Positions 40,506 through 49,559 of a stretch of 64,000 nt of DNA are shown piece by piece (the stretch's first letter is position 1; each line of letters starts with the position of its first letter). The stretch lies in the NCBI RefSeq assembly GCF_001296045.1, contig NZ_LJHS01000055.1, forward strand, positions 104,407 to 168,406, given 5' to 3'. The notes beneath the pieces are model-generated. The model had not been told where the DNA came from and did not search any database. It saw only the letters and a program-made list of their open reading frames with translations. Source of the DNA: Rhizobium sp. AAP43. GTDB lineage: Bacteria > Pseudomonadota > Alphaproteobacteria > Rhizobiales > Rhizobiaceae. The position numbers and the translations under genes were made by a program.

Positions 40506-42662
40506 ATGAAACTCTTCCGTCTGGTCATGCTGCTCTGCGCCTCCCTATGCCTGGCTTACTCAGCCAGCGCGGCATCGGTGCTGCAACAGTATCTGCCTGC
40601 GGCCAAGGTCTCTGATCTCGTGCCGGACGCCGACAGTTTCGGTCCCATCCGCGCAGACCTGGCGGCCGCGCCCGTGTTGAAGGGCGGCGAGACTGTGGGC
40701 TGGGTGTTTGCTACCTCTGATTTCGTCGGCACGACTGGCTATTCTGGCAAGCCGATCCACACGCTGGTGGCAGTTGGTCTCGACGTCAAGATCATCGGCG
40801 TGCAATTGGTCAAGCATTCTGAACCCATCGTGCTGATCGGCATCCCCGAAGCCAAGGTCAAGGGCCTGGTTTCCGCCTATGCTGGACTGGACCTCGCCGC
40901 GGAGGCGAAATCCGGCGGTACCGCACATGATTTGGACATCATCTCCGGCGCCACCGTTACCGTGATGGTGATTGACGATTCCATCGTCCGGTCTGGCTTG
41001 AAGGTGGCGCGCGCGCTTGGGCTTGGCGGCCTGGCACCGGAAAGCGAACAGTCCGGCCCGCGATTCACCGTTGATCTTGATGCCACCTCACCGTCCGACT
41101 GGATCGAGGCCGAGGGTGACGGCACCATCCGCCGATTGTCCCTCGATGTGGCGCAGGTCAATGCAGCCTTTGCCGAGCATGCTGATGCGCGGGCGCGCGA
41201 GCGGGCCCTGACAGAGCCGCCGGAAACCACATTTATCGACATGCATGTGGCGCTGGCCTCAGTGCCATCGATCGGCAAGGCCCTGCTCGGGCAAGCCGAG
41301 CAGGCCAATCTGGAGACTTGGCTGAAGGAGGGCGAAAACGCCATCGCCATCGCCGGCAGAGGGCTCTACTCCTTCAAAGGATCTGGTTATGTGCGCGGCG
41401 GCATTTTCGACCGCATCGTTCTGATCCAGGACGACGTCTCGGTTCGCTTTCGCGATCGTGATCATCGTCGTCTGGGAGGGATTGCGCTTTCCGGCACGCC
41501 CGAATTCACTGAGATGGACGTCTTTCGGATTCCCGCCAATGTCGGCTTCGATCCGACCAAGCCTTTCCGTATCCAGCTTCTGGCGCATCGCGAGGTTGGA
41601 CCGATCGAAAAGGTTTTCCATACCTTCGACCTCGGCTACCAACTGCCGCAGAAATACCTGAAGGCCGTCGCCCAGCCGGCGCTCGAGGTCGCTAGCGTCG
41701 CGGATCGTGACGAGGGCTCTGCCCAAGCGGACCTGTGGAAGCGCATCTGGCGCGACAAAAGGCTGGAGATCACCGTTCTCGGCGCCATGCTGTTCTTGCT
41801 GACGGCAGTGTTCTTCTTCCAGACCTATGCCGTCAGGAATGCGAGAGCCTTTTTCATTTTCCGTATCGCCTTCCTCACGGTGACACTGGTCTTCCTCGGC
41901 TGGTATGCCAATGCACAGCTCTCGGTGGTCAACCTGATGGCCCTGTTTGGCAGCCTGGTCACCGGCTTTTCCTGGCAGGCTTTCCTGCTCGATCCGTTGA
42001 CCTTTATCCTCTGGTTCTCGGTGGCGGCTGCGCTGCTATTCTGGGGCCGCGGTGCGTATTGCGGGTGGCTTTGCCCGTTTGGCGCATTGCAGGAGTTGAC
42101 TAACCAGATCGCCCGCAGGTTGCACATCCCGCAATGGACGCTGCCGTGGTGGCTGCATGAGCGGCTGTGGCCGCTCAAATACATGATCTTCCTCGGCCTG
42201 TTCGGGGTCTCTCTGATGAGCGTCGAGCAGGCCGAGCACTTGGCCGAGATCGAACCCTTCAAGACGGCGATCATCCTCAAGTTCATCCGGGCCTGGCCAT
42301 TCGTCGCCTATGCGGTAGCGCTTCTGGTCGCCGGCCTGTTCGTCGAGCGCTTCTACTGCCGCTATCTCTGCCCGCTTGGTGCAGCGCTCGCGATCCCGGC
42401 GCGCATGCGTATGTTCGACTGGTTGAAGCGTTACCACGAATGCGGCAACCCCTGTCAGACCTGCTCCAATCAGTGTCCGGTACAGGCCATTCACAAGACC
42501 GGCGAGATCAACCCCAACGAGTGCATAAACTGCCTCCACTGTCAGGTGCTCTATCAGTCCGAAACCGTCTGTCCCGTGGTGATCAAAAGGATGAAGTCGC
42601 GGGCAAAACTTGCAGCGAGCCCCGGCGGAGCATCGATCAGCCCATCCCCAGCCAAAGTCTAA
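40506..42662 (+). CDS. nosR: NosR, membrane flavo-iron-sulfur protein for N2O reduction
   Basis: 718 residues. Signal peptide, periplasmic FMN-binding domain with the flavinylation motif ISGATVTVM near 155-165, a central set of membrane helices with CGWLCPFGA and CRYLCPLGA, and a C-terminal double 4Fe-4S domain (CGNPCQTCSNQCP and CINCLHCQ). NosR is needed for nosZ expression and electron supply to NosZ. It heads nosRZDFYLX. Confidence 0.96.
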   Translation: MKLFRLVMLLCASLCLAYSASAASVLQQYLPAAKVSDLVPDADSFGPIRADLAAAPVLKGGETVGWVFATSDFVGTTGYSGKPIHTLVAVGLDVKIIGVQLVKHSEPIVLIGIPEAKVKGLVSAYAGLDLAAEAKSGGTAHDLDIISGATVTVMVIDDSIVRSGLKVARALGLGGLAPESEQSGPRFTVDLDATSPSDWIEAEGDGTIRRLSLDVAQVNAAFAEHADARARERALTEPPETTFIDMHVALASVPSIGKALLGQAEQANLETWLKEGENAIAIAGRGLYSFKGSGYVRGGIFDRIVLIQDDVSVRFRDRDHRRLGGIALSGTPEFTEMDVFRIPANVGFDPTKPFRIQLLAHREVGPIEKVFHTFDLGYQLPQKYLKAVAQPALEVASVADRDEGSAQADLWKRIWRDKRLEITVLGAMLFLLTAVFFFQTYAVRNARAFFIFRIAFLTVTLVFLGWYANAQLSVVNLMALFGSLVTGFSWQAFLLDPLTFILWFSVAAALLFWGRGAYCGWLCPFGALQELTNQIARRLHIPQWTLPWWLHERLWPLKYMIFLGLFGVSLMSVEQAEHLAEIEPFKTAIILKFIRAWPFVAYAVALLVAGLFVERFYCRYLCPLGAALAIPARMRMFDWLKRYHECGNPCQTCSNQCPVQAIHKTGEINPNECINCLHCQVLYQSETVCPVVIKRMKSRAKLAASPGGASISPSPAKV

Positions 42663-42697
42663 CCGAAGCAAAATCTAACTGAAGAAGGACACCGACG

Positions 42698-44626
42698 ATG
42701 GAAACGAAAGAAACCAAAGGCCTGAGCCGGCGAGAGCTGTTCAGCGCCACGGCCGGCACGGCCGTTCTTGCCGGAAGTATGGGGGCCGGCGCGCTAGGCC
42801 TTGGAGCCGCAGTTGCGGCGACACCGGCGCTCGCTGCTGCCGAAGGCGATGGCTCCGTCTCGCCTGGCAAGCTCGACGACTATTACGGCTTCTGGTCCTC
42901 TGGGCAAACGGGCGAAATGCGCATTCTTGGCATCCCCTCGATGCGCGAACTGATGCGTGTTCCGGTGTTCAACCGCTGCTCGGCCACCGGCTGGGGCCAG
43001 ACCAATGAATCGATCCGCATCCACCAGCGGACCATGTCTGAGAAGACCAAGAAGCAGCTCGCCGCCAACGGCAAGAAGATCCATGACAATGGCGATCTGC
43101 ACCACGTCCACATGTCCTTCACCGAGGGAAAGTATGACGGACGCTTCCTGTTCATGAACGACAAGGCCAATACCCGCGTGGCCCGCGTTCGCTGTGACGT
43201 GATGAAGACCGACGCCATCCTGGAAATCCCGAATGCCAAGGGCATCCATGGCATGCGTCCGCAGAAGTGGCCGAAGACCAACTACGTCTTCTGCAATGGC
43301 GAGGACGAAGCGCCGCTCAACAATGACGGCTCGACGATGACGGACGTCTCGACCTATGTGAACATCTTCACCGCCGTCGATGCTGAAAAGTGGGATGTCG
43401 CCTGGCAGGTCAAGGTTTCGGGCAATCTCGACAATTGCGATGCGGACTATGAGGGCAAATGGGCCTTCTCGACCAGCTACAATTCCGAAATGGGCATGAC
43501 GCTGGAAGAGATGACCAAGTCCGAAATGGACCATGTCGTCATCTTCAATCTGGCCGAGATTGAGAAGGCGATTGTTGCCGGTCAGTTCGAGGAGGTCAAC
43601 GGCGTCAAGGTGCTGGATGGCCGCAAGGAAGCCAAGTCCCTCTTCACTCGCTATATCCCGATCGCCAACAATCCGCATGGCTGCAACATGGCGCCGGACA
43701 AGAAGCATCTGTGCATCGGCGGCAAGCTTTCGCCGACTGTCACCGTGCTGGACGTGACCAAGTTCGACGCGCTGTTTTATGACAATGCCGAACCGCGCAG
43801 CGCGGTCGTCGCCGAACCGGAACTCGGGCTCGGCCCGTTGCACACGGCCTTTGACGGTCGCGGCAATGCCTATACCTCGCTCTTCCTCGACAGCCAGGTG
43901 GCCAAGTGGAACATCGAGGACGCGATCAAGGCCTATGCCGGCGAGAAGATTAATCCGATCAGGGACAAGATCGACGTCCAGTATCAGCCGGGCCACCTGA
44001 AGACGGTCATGGGCGAAACGCTCGACGCCACCAGCGACTGGCTGGTGTGCCTGTGCAAGTTCTCCAAGGACCGCTTCTTGAACGTCGGCCCGCTGAAGCC
44101 GGAAAACGACCAGCTGATCGACATTTCCGGCGACAAGATGAAGCTCGTGCATGATGGCCCGAACTTTGCCGAGCCGCACGACGCGATCGCGGTCGCGCCG
44201 TCGATCCTGCCGAACATCCGCTCGACCTGGGACCGCAAGGACCCGCTCTGGGCCGAAACCCGCAAGCAGGCCGAGGCCGATGGCGTCAACATCGACGAGT
44301 GGACCGATGCGGTGATCCGCGACGGCAACAAGGTGCGCGTCTACATGACCTCGGTCGCTCCGGCCTTCAGCCAGGAGAGCTTCACGGTCAAGGAAGGCGA
44401 CGAGGTCACGGTGATCGTCACCAATCTCGACGACATCGACGATCTGACGCACGGCTTCACCATGGGCAATCACGGCGTGGCCATGGAGATCGGCCCGCAG
44501 CAGACCAGCTCGGTCACCTTCGTCGCCGCCAATCCGGGCGTCTACTGGTACTATTGCCAGTGGTTCTGCCATGCCCTGCACATGGAAATGCGCGGACGCA
44601 TGTTCGTCGAGCCGAAGGGCGCCTGA
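42698..44626 (+). CDS. nosZ: NosZ, nitrous oxide reductase (clade I, Tat-exported)
   Basis: 642 residues. The twin-arginine signal LSRRELFSATAGTAVLAGS places it in the Tat-dependent clade I. The beta-propeller domain has the CuZ histidines (HHVHMSF, HGCNMAPD, PLHTAFD, EPHDA), and the C-terminal cupredoxin has the CuA site in CQWFCHALHMEM. It reduces N2O to N2 in the periplasm. AGAAGGA precedes the ATG. nosD starts four bases after it. Confidence 0.98.
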   Translation: METKETKGLSRRELFSATAGTAVLAGSMGAGALGLGAAVAATPALAAAEGDGSVSPGKLDDYYGFWSSGQTGEMRILGIPSMRELMRVPVFNRCSATGWGQTNESIRIHQRTMSEKTKKQLAANGKKIHDNGDLHHVHMSFTEGKYDGRFLFMNDKANTRVARVRCDVMKTDAILEIPNAKGIHGMRPQKWPKTNYVFCNGEDEAPLNNDGSTMTDVSTYVNIFTAVDAEKWDVAWQVKVSGNLDNCDADYEGKWAFSTSYNSEMGMTLEEMTKSEMDHVVIFNLAEIEKAIVAGQFEEVNGVKVLDGRKEAKSLFTRYIPIANNPHGCNMAPDKKHLCIGGKLSPTVTVLDVTKFDALFYDNAEPRSAVVAEPELGLGPLHTAFDGRGNAYTSLFLDSQVAKWNIEDAIKAYAGEKINPIRDKIDVQYQPGHLKTVMGETLDATSDWLVCLCKFSKDRFLNVGPLKPENDQLIDISGDKMKLVHDGPNFAEPHDAIAVAPSILPNIRSTWDRKDPLWAETRKQAEADGVNIDEWTDAVIRDGNKVRVYMTSVAPAFSQESFTVKEGDEVTVIVTNLDDIDDLTHGFTMGNHGVAMEIGPQQTSSVTFVAANPGVYWYYCQWFCHALHMEMRGRMFVEPKGA

Positions 44627-44629
44627 GCC

Positions 44630-45958
44630 ATGCGGTTGCCCGTTGTCCTGATCGGTCTTGTTCTCGCTTCGCCGCTTGCTGCGGAGGAGCGCATGGTCGC
44701 GCCGGGCACGGGCAGTCTTGCGGCCGCCATCGCCGGGGCGGCGCCCGGCGATGTGCTGACACTGACCGACGGGGCCTATCTCGGCCCCGTCACCATCGGC
44801 CGGTCCCTTGTCATCACCGGCCCGCGCGGCGCGGTCGTCGATGGCCAGGGCTCGGGCAGCGTGATGACGATTACCGCGCCCGATGTCCGCCTGGCCGGGT
44901 TCACCGTGACCGGCTCGGGCCGGATCAATGAGAACCTCGACGCCGGCGTGAAGATCGAAAAGGGCGCCGACCGCGCCCATGTCGAAAAGCTGCGCGTCAC
45001 CGGCAACATGCATGGCATCGACGTGCATGGCGGCCGCGACGCGGTGGTGACCGGAAACGAGATCACCGGCACCAACAGCCCGCGGATGAACGAGCGCGGC
45101 AACGGCATCTATGTCTGGAACAGCCCCGGCACCTTGCTGGAGAACAATGTCATCCGCTTCGGTCGCGACGGCATCTTCTCCAATGCCAGCTCCAACAGCA
45201 CCTATCGCGGCAATGTCATGCGCGACCTGCGCTTTGCCGTGCATTTCATGTACACCCGCAACACCGAGGTCTCCGGCAATATCTCGATCGGAAACCATCT
45301 CGGCTTTGCCATCATGTTCTCGAACCAGGCAAAAATCCTGAACAATTTGAGCCTCGGCGACCGTGAGCACGGGCTCATGCTGAACTATGCCAACAATGCC
45401 GACGTCACCGGCAATCTGGTGCGCGGCGGCACGAAGAAATGCTTCTTCATCTACAACGCCCACAAGAACCTGATCTGGGACAACCGGTTCGAGGGCTGCG
45501 ACATCGGTATTCACTTCACCGCCGGTTCGGAGAAGAACGTTTTGACCGGCAACGCCTTCATCGCCAATCGCGAGCAGGTGAAATATGTCGGCACCCGCAA
45601 CATGGAATGGAGCCATGAGGGCAGGGGTAATTTCTGGTCCGACCATCCGGCCTTCGATCTCAATGGCGATGGCGTCGCCGACAGCTTCTATCGCCCGAAT
45701 GACATGATGGACCAGATCCTCTGGTCGCAGCCCGCCGCAAGCCTCCTGATCGGATCGCCGGCCGTGCAGCTGGTGCGCTGGAGCCAGAGGGATTTCCCCG
45801 CGACACTGCCCGGCGGGGTGCGTGACAGCGCGCCCTTGATGCGCCCCCTGAGGATCGCCGTCACTCCCGAAATACTCGGCTACGAAGCCGAGGCCGCCGA
45901 CCGCTGGGCCGAAGGAAATTATGATGACACCGACCCTGACAATCTCTCGGCTCACTAA
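44630..45958 (+). CDS. nosD: NosD, periplasmic copper-centre maturation protein
   Basis: 442 residues with a signal peptide and right-handed parallel beta-helix (PbH1) repeats rich in N, G and I (GNEITGTNSPRMNERGNGIYV, YRGNVMRD, NTEVSGNISIGNHLG, NNADVTGNLVRGG). NosD with NosF and NosY delivers or builds the tetranuclear CuZ site of NosZ. The nosF gene starts inside its last 38 bases. Confidence 0.95.
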   Translation: MRLPVVLIGLVLASPLAAEERMVAPGTGSLAAAIAGAAPGDVLTLTDGAYLGPVTIGRSLVITGPRGAVVDGQGSGSVMTITAPDVRLAGFTVTGSGRINENLDAGVKIEKGADRAHVEKLRVTGNMHGIDVHGGRDAVVTGNEITGTNSPRMNERGNGIYVWNSPGTLLENNVIRFGRDGIFSNASSNSTYRGNVMRDLRFAVHFMYTRNTEVSGNISIGNHLGFAIMFSNQAKILNNLSLGDREHGLMLNYANNADVTGNLVRGGTKKCFFIYNAHKNLIWDNRFEGCDIGIHFTAGSEKNVLTGNAFIANREQVKYVGTRNMEWSHEGRGNFWSDHPAFDLNGDGVADSFYRPNDMMDQILWSQPAASLLIGSPAVQLVRWSQRDFPATLPGGVRDSAPLMRPLRIAVTPEILGYEAEAADRWAEGNYDDTDPDNLSAH

Positions 45959-46823
45959 GCGCTTTCAGGCCGTAGAGGCGCTGAAGAAGGTCTCGCTGAC
46001 CTTGCAGCCGGGAAAGCGTGCCGCGTTGCTGGGACATAACGGCGCCGGCAAGTCGACGATGATGAAGATCATCCTCGGGCTGATCCCGTTCGACAGCGGT
46101 GAGGTTTCGGTCTGCGGCGAGGCGCCGGGTTCGGCTGCCGCGCGCATGCAGGTGGCCTATCTGCCGGAAAACGTCGCCTTTCATCCGGCGCTTACCGGCG
46201 AGGAACAGATCCGCCACTATCTTTCGCTTCGCGGGGAAAATCCCCGTATCGCGCCGGAGCTTCTGGCCCGCGTCGGCCTTGCCCATGCGGCGCGGCGGCG
46301 GATCGGCACCTATTCCAAGGGCATGCGCCAGCGCGTCGGCCTCGCCCAGACCCTGATCGGCCGGCCGCGTCTTCTGGTGCTCGACGAGCCGACCTCGGGC
46401 CTCGATCCGGTTTCGCGTCGGGATTTCTACGACCTGCTCGACGGTCTTTCGGCAGACGGCACCGCGATCCTGTTGTCCTCGCATGTCCTGACCGAGGTCG
46501 AGGCGCGCACCGACAGCATCCTGATCCTGTCCGGCGGACAATTGGTAGCCGAGGGCACGCTTGCCGATCTGCGCGCACGGGCCGCCCTGCCGATCATGCT
46601 CCTCGTTCGCCCGGCGGCAGCCCATGCGGCACCGCTCGCGGCCGCCTTTCCGGAGGCCGTTGTCGGCGCCGACGGGCTGCTGCGCATCTCCTGCGCGCAG
46701 GCGGAGAAGCTGCCGCTGCTCGCCCGGATCACGGCGCGTGGCGCGGACGTCGCCGACTTCGATGTGATCCCGCCGAGCCTCGAGGATATCTACAGCCATT
46801 TCAGCCGGAGGGACGGGCAATGA
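45921..46823 (+). CDS. nosF: NosF, ABC ATPase for NosZ maturation
   Basis: 300 residues. Walker A GHNGAGKST, signature YSKGMRQRVGLAQ, Walker B LLVLDEPTSGLDP and switch histidine SSHVLTEVE. It pairs with NosY as the NosFY ABC unit that drives NosD. The frame starts within nosD, and its stop overlaps nosY. Confidence 0.95.
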   Translation: MMTPTLTISRLTKRFQAVEALKKVSLTLQPGKRAALLGHNGAGKSTMMKIILGLIPFDSGEVSVCGEAPGSAAARMQVAYLPENVAFHPALTGEEQIRHYLSLRGENPRIAPELLARVGLAHAARRRIGTYSKGMRQRVGLAQTLIGRPRLLVLDEPTSGLDPVSRRDFYDLLDGLSADGTAILLSSHVLTEVEARTDSILILSGGQLVAEGTLADLRARAALPIMLLVRPAAAHAAPLAAAFPEAVVGADGLLRISCAQAEKLPLLARITARGADVADFDVIPPSLEDIYSHFSRRDGQ

Positions 46824-47641
46824 GCCGCATCCTCGCCACCGCCACATCCGAATTCCGCATCGCCTTTCGCAATCGTTGGGTGCTGATCGCCACTGGCATG
46901 ATGGTGCTGTTCGCGCTGGTGCTGGCCGCCGCCGGTTCCGCGCCGACTGGCGATGTCGGCGTCGACCGGCTGTCGGTAACGGTCGCCTCGCTGACCTCGC
47001 TGGCCGTCTACCTCGTGCCGCTGCTCGCGCTGTTGATGAGCTTCGATGCCGTGGCTGGCGAGGTGGAGCGCGGCACGCTGCCGCTGCTTCTAACCTATCC
47101 GGTGTCGCGCCTGCAGATCCTGCTTGGCAAGCTTCTGGCGCATCTGGCAATCCTCGCACTGGCCGTGACGCTCGGTTATGGCGCGGCGCTGGTGGTGGCG
47201 GTGTGGTCCGATCCGGGCGCGATCCAGGGCATAGGCTCGCTGTGGCGGCTGATCTGGTCCTCGGTTCTTTTGGGCGCGACTTTCCTTGGTGCGGGTTATG
47301 CGCTGTCGGCTCTGGCACGGCGTCCCTCCGGGGCGGCGGGTCTTGCGATCGCGCTCTGGCTGCTCGCCGTCGTGCTCTACGATCTGGCGCTTCTGGCACT
47401 GATCGTTACCGATGGCGGCGGGTCGTTCACCACGCAGGCCCTGCCGGTCGCCCTGCTGACCAATCCCGCCGATGCCTTCCGCGTCTTCAATCTGTCTGCC
47501 GGTCAGGCGGTCGCGGCCGCCGGCGGAATCGGCGGTGCCGCGGACGCCATCCCGCTCTGGCAATCGGCCGCCTCGCTGTTTGCCTGGCCGCTGCTGGCGA
47601 TCTCGCTTGCGCTTGCCGCGTTTCGAAAGGTGACGCCATGA
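46820..47641 (+). CDS. nosY: NosY, ABC permease for NosZ maturation
   Basis: 273 residues with six membrane helices of the ABC-2 type (SLAVYLVPLLALLMSFDAVAGEVERGTLPLLLTYPVSR in part: FDAVAGEVERGTLPLLL). It is the membrane partner of NosF and NosD. ATGA overlaps at both ends tie it into the operon. Confidence 0.94.
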   Translation: MSRILATATSEFRIAFRNRWVLIATGMMVLFALVLAAAGSAPTGDVGVDRLSVTVASLTSLAVYLVPLLALLMSFDAVAGEVERGTLPLLLTYPVSRLQILLGKLLAHLAILALAVTLGYGAALVVAVWSDPGAIQGIGSLWRLIWSSVLLGATFLGAGYALSALARRPSGAAGLAIALWLLAVVLYDLALLALIVTDGGGSFTTQALPVALLTNPADAFRVFNLSAGQAVAAAGGIGGAADAIPLWQSAASLFAWPLLAISLALAAFRKVTP

Positions 47642-48237
47642 GACGGCGCATGAGACATTCGCTTCACTCCCTCGTCATCCTCGCCTCGCTGGCGCTGCTT
47701 TCCGCCTGCCAGGAGAAGGCCGCGCAGGATACGACGCCCAGGGACATGACGGCCGAGACGCTTGGCCATTACTGCCAGATGAACCTGCTGGAGCATCCGG
47801 GTCCCAAGGGCCAGGTTTTTCTGGAGGGCATGCCGGCGCCCCTGTTCTTCAGCCAGGTGCGTGACGCCATCGCCTATATGCGCGGGCCCGAGCAGATGGC
47901 GCCGATCGTCACCGTCTATGTCAACGACATGGCGGCACCGGGCGCGACATGGGATCATCCCGGCGACGGCAACTGGATCGCCGTCGACAAGGCCGTCTAT
48001 GTCGTCGGTTCGGTCCGGCAGGGCGGCATGGGTGCTCCGGAGACCGTGCCGTTTTCAAGCCGCGAAAAGGCGGAGGAGTTCGCCCGTGTCGAGGGGGGGC
48101 GGGTGTTGTCCTTTGCCGAGATCACCGACGATATGGTGCGGACCCCGGTCGAGGTCGAGCCCCACCCTAACCCCGAGAGCGGCGACAGTGATTTTGAGAA
48201 CCGCCTGCGCGCCCTGCCCAACAAAGCTGGAGGCTGA
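47638..48237 (+). CDS. nosL: NosL, copper-binding lipoprotein chaperone
   Basis: 199 residues. Signal with lipobox LLSAC, then the copper-site region CQMNLLEHPGPKGQVFLEG, FFSQVRDAIAYMRGPEQ and the conserved VYVVGS..GGMGAPETVPFSS. NosL delivers Cu(I) to the NosDFY machinery. An in-frame opening goes far into nosY, but ATG 47638 with lipoprotein signal is the sensible start. Confidence 0.95.
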   Translation: MRRRMRHSLHSLVILASLALLSACQEKAAQDTTPRDMTAETLGHYCQMNLLEHPGPKGQVFLEGMPAPLFFSQVRDAIAYMRGPEQMAPIVTVYVNDMAAPGATWDHPGDGNWIAVDKAVYVVGSVRQGGMGAPETVPFSSREKAEEFARVEGGRVLSFAEITDDMVRTPVEVEPHPNPESGDSDFENRLRALPNKAGG

Positions 48238-48240
48238 GCC

Positions 48241-49152
48241 ATGCCGATAACCCGCCGCCGAATGATCACGATTTCCGCCGCTTTGGCTCTTCTGCCAGCC
48301 GTGGCGCGGGCCAATCCGCAGACCTCGAAACTCTGGACCGGGCAGGCGCTTGGCGCGCGCGCCTCTATCCGCATCGACCATCCAAACAGTGAAGCTATTG
48401 CCGCCCGCGTCATGGCCGAAATCGATCGGCTGGAAGATATTCTCAGCCTTTATCGAGCAGATAGCGCGCTGACACGGCTCAACCGGCAGGGTCATCTTGT
48501 CGAGCCGCCTTTTGAACTGCTGGAGTGTTTATCTCTTGCCAGCTCCGTTAGCCGCGCAAGCGGCGGGAGGTTTGACCCGACCGTGCAACCGCTCTGGGTA
48601 GTCTGGGCAGAAGCCGCGGCTCGCGGCAAGCAGCCAGATGTCCGCGCTATCGAGGCGGCGAAAGCGCTTGTTGGCTGGGGAAAGATACAGATCGATTGGG
48701 CGAGAATTAGTCTGCACCCGGGCATGGCACTGACTTTGAACGGCATTGGCCAAGGCTACGTCGCCGACCGGGTAGCTGCCTTGCTGGAGGCCGAAGGCCT
48801 TACAGATATTCTGATCGACACAGGCGAGTTCCGCGCCCTTGGTGGCAATCCGGCTGGAGACGACTGGCCCGTTCGACTCGAAGGCGGTGGGTTTGTCGAC
48901 TTGCGGCAACGAGCTCTCGCCACATCGTCTCCTCTCGGTACAACATTTGACGCTGCCGGACGACAGGGGCATATTCTCGATCCCGTCAGCGGAACACCAG
49001 CATCGGCCCTTTGGCGCGCCGTGTCGATCTCAGCACCCAATGCGGCGCTTGCAGACGCGCTCTCAACGACAGCTTGCCTTCTGAGCGACGTAAACCAAGT
49101 CGAGCTTCTTTTACAAAGCTTCCCAGGTTCTCGCTTGGAATTTGCAGCATGA
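48241..49152 (+). CDS. nosX: NosX, ApbE-type FAD:protein FMN transferase
   Basis: 303 residues with a twin-arginine signal (ITRRRMITISAALALLPAVA). ApbE features: EIDRLEDILSLYRADSALTRLN, GGRFDPTVQPLW, LNGIGQGYVADRVA, DTGEFRALGGNP and ATSSPLGTTFDAAGRQGHILDPVSG (in part). NosX flavinylates NosR. From about codon 50 its codons look more AT-ending than those of nosZ to nosL, which may reflect a different history for this part. Confidence 0.93.
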   Translation: MPITRRRMITISAALALLPAVARANPQTSKLWTGQALGARASIRIDHPNSEAIAARVMAEIDRLEDILSLYRADSALTRLNRQGHLVEPPFELLECLSLASSVSRASGGRFDPTVQPLWVVWAEAAARGKQPDVRAIEAAKALVGWGKIQIDWARISLHPGMALTLNGIGQGYVADRVAALLEAEGLTDILIDTGEFRALGGNPAGDDWPVRLEGGGFVDLRQRALATSSPLGTTFDAAGRQGHILDPVSGTPASALWRAVSISAPNAALADALSTTACLLSDVNQVELLLQSFPGSRLEFAA

Positions 49153-49559
49153 TGGTCTTTGGCGGTCCGTAATTTGATATTTCGCCGGATCATTCTTCTC
49201 AGATGCGGAATCGGATTTACGTCAAATTATCTGCTACACGCATGGACAGAGCTAACTTGTAAATGCGGACAATAAGGGTGGCAGGTCACCACTGGCATCG
49301 TTGAAGAGAAACTGACTATTAGCTGCGGTACGCCGCCGTACCGTCGTCAACGCATTGAAACGCCTCTGGATGTGGTCAATCGCATAGCCCCACTCGGCTG
49401 GCAGCCTATCAGCGTGACCGGAGATTACATCTGGACCCCGACCGACAGCCCCGATCTCGGGCCATTCGGCGAAAAACATCCATCCTCGCCGCGTGGTCAC
49501 CATATGTTCTTAAAAGTGGGACAAATTAGCCATCGTAGTCGCGTGACGCAAAAAAACGC
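49153..49559. other. Intergenic gap after nosX
   Basis: About 400 bases, AT-richer than both flanks. Apart from the Tn3 transposase remnant nothing is recognisable. A clear terminator for the nos operon was not seen. Confidence 0.5.
49357..49440 (+). pseudogene. Remnant of Tn3-family transposase C-terminus
   Basis: The plus strand reads PLDVVNRIAPLGWQPISVTG and DYIW, which matches the conserved end of Tn3-type transposases (PLGWEHINLTGDYxW). No start, no complete gene and no terminal inverted repeats were found nearby. It lies just downstream of nosX, before the GC-rich siderophore cassette. Confidence 0.65.

Noticed and set aside
42794..45955. Open frame of over 1000 codons on the minus strand
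   Set aside because: It lies antisense to nosZ and nosD, whose products are certain. Its composition (runs of D, H, V and A) is what the GC-rich third codon positions of those genes give when read backwards.
45861..47399. Open frame of about 510 codons on the minus strand
   Set aside because: Antisense to nosF and nosY; arginine- and alanine-rich without domain.
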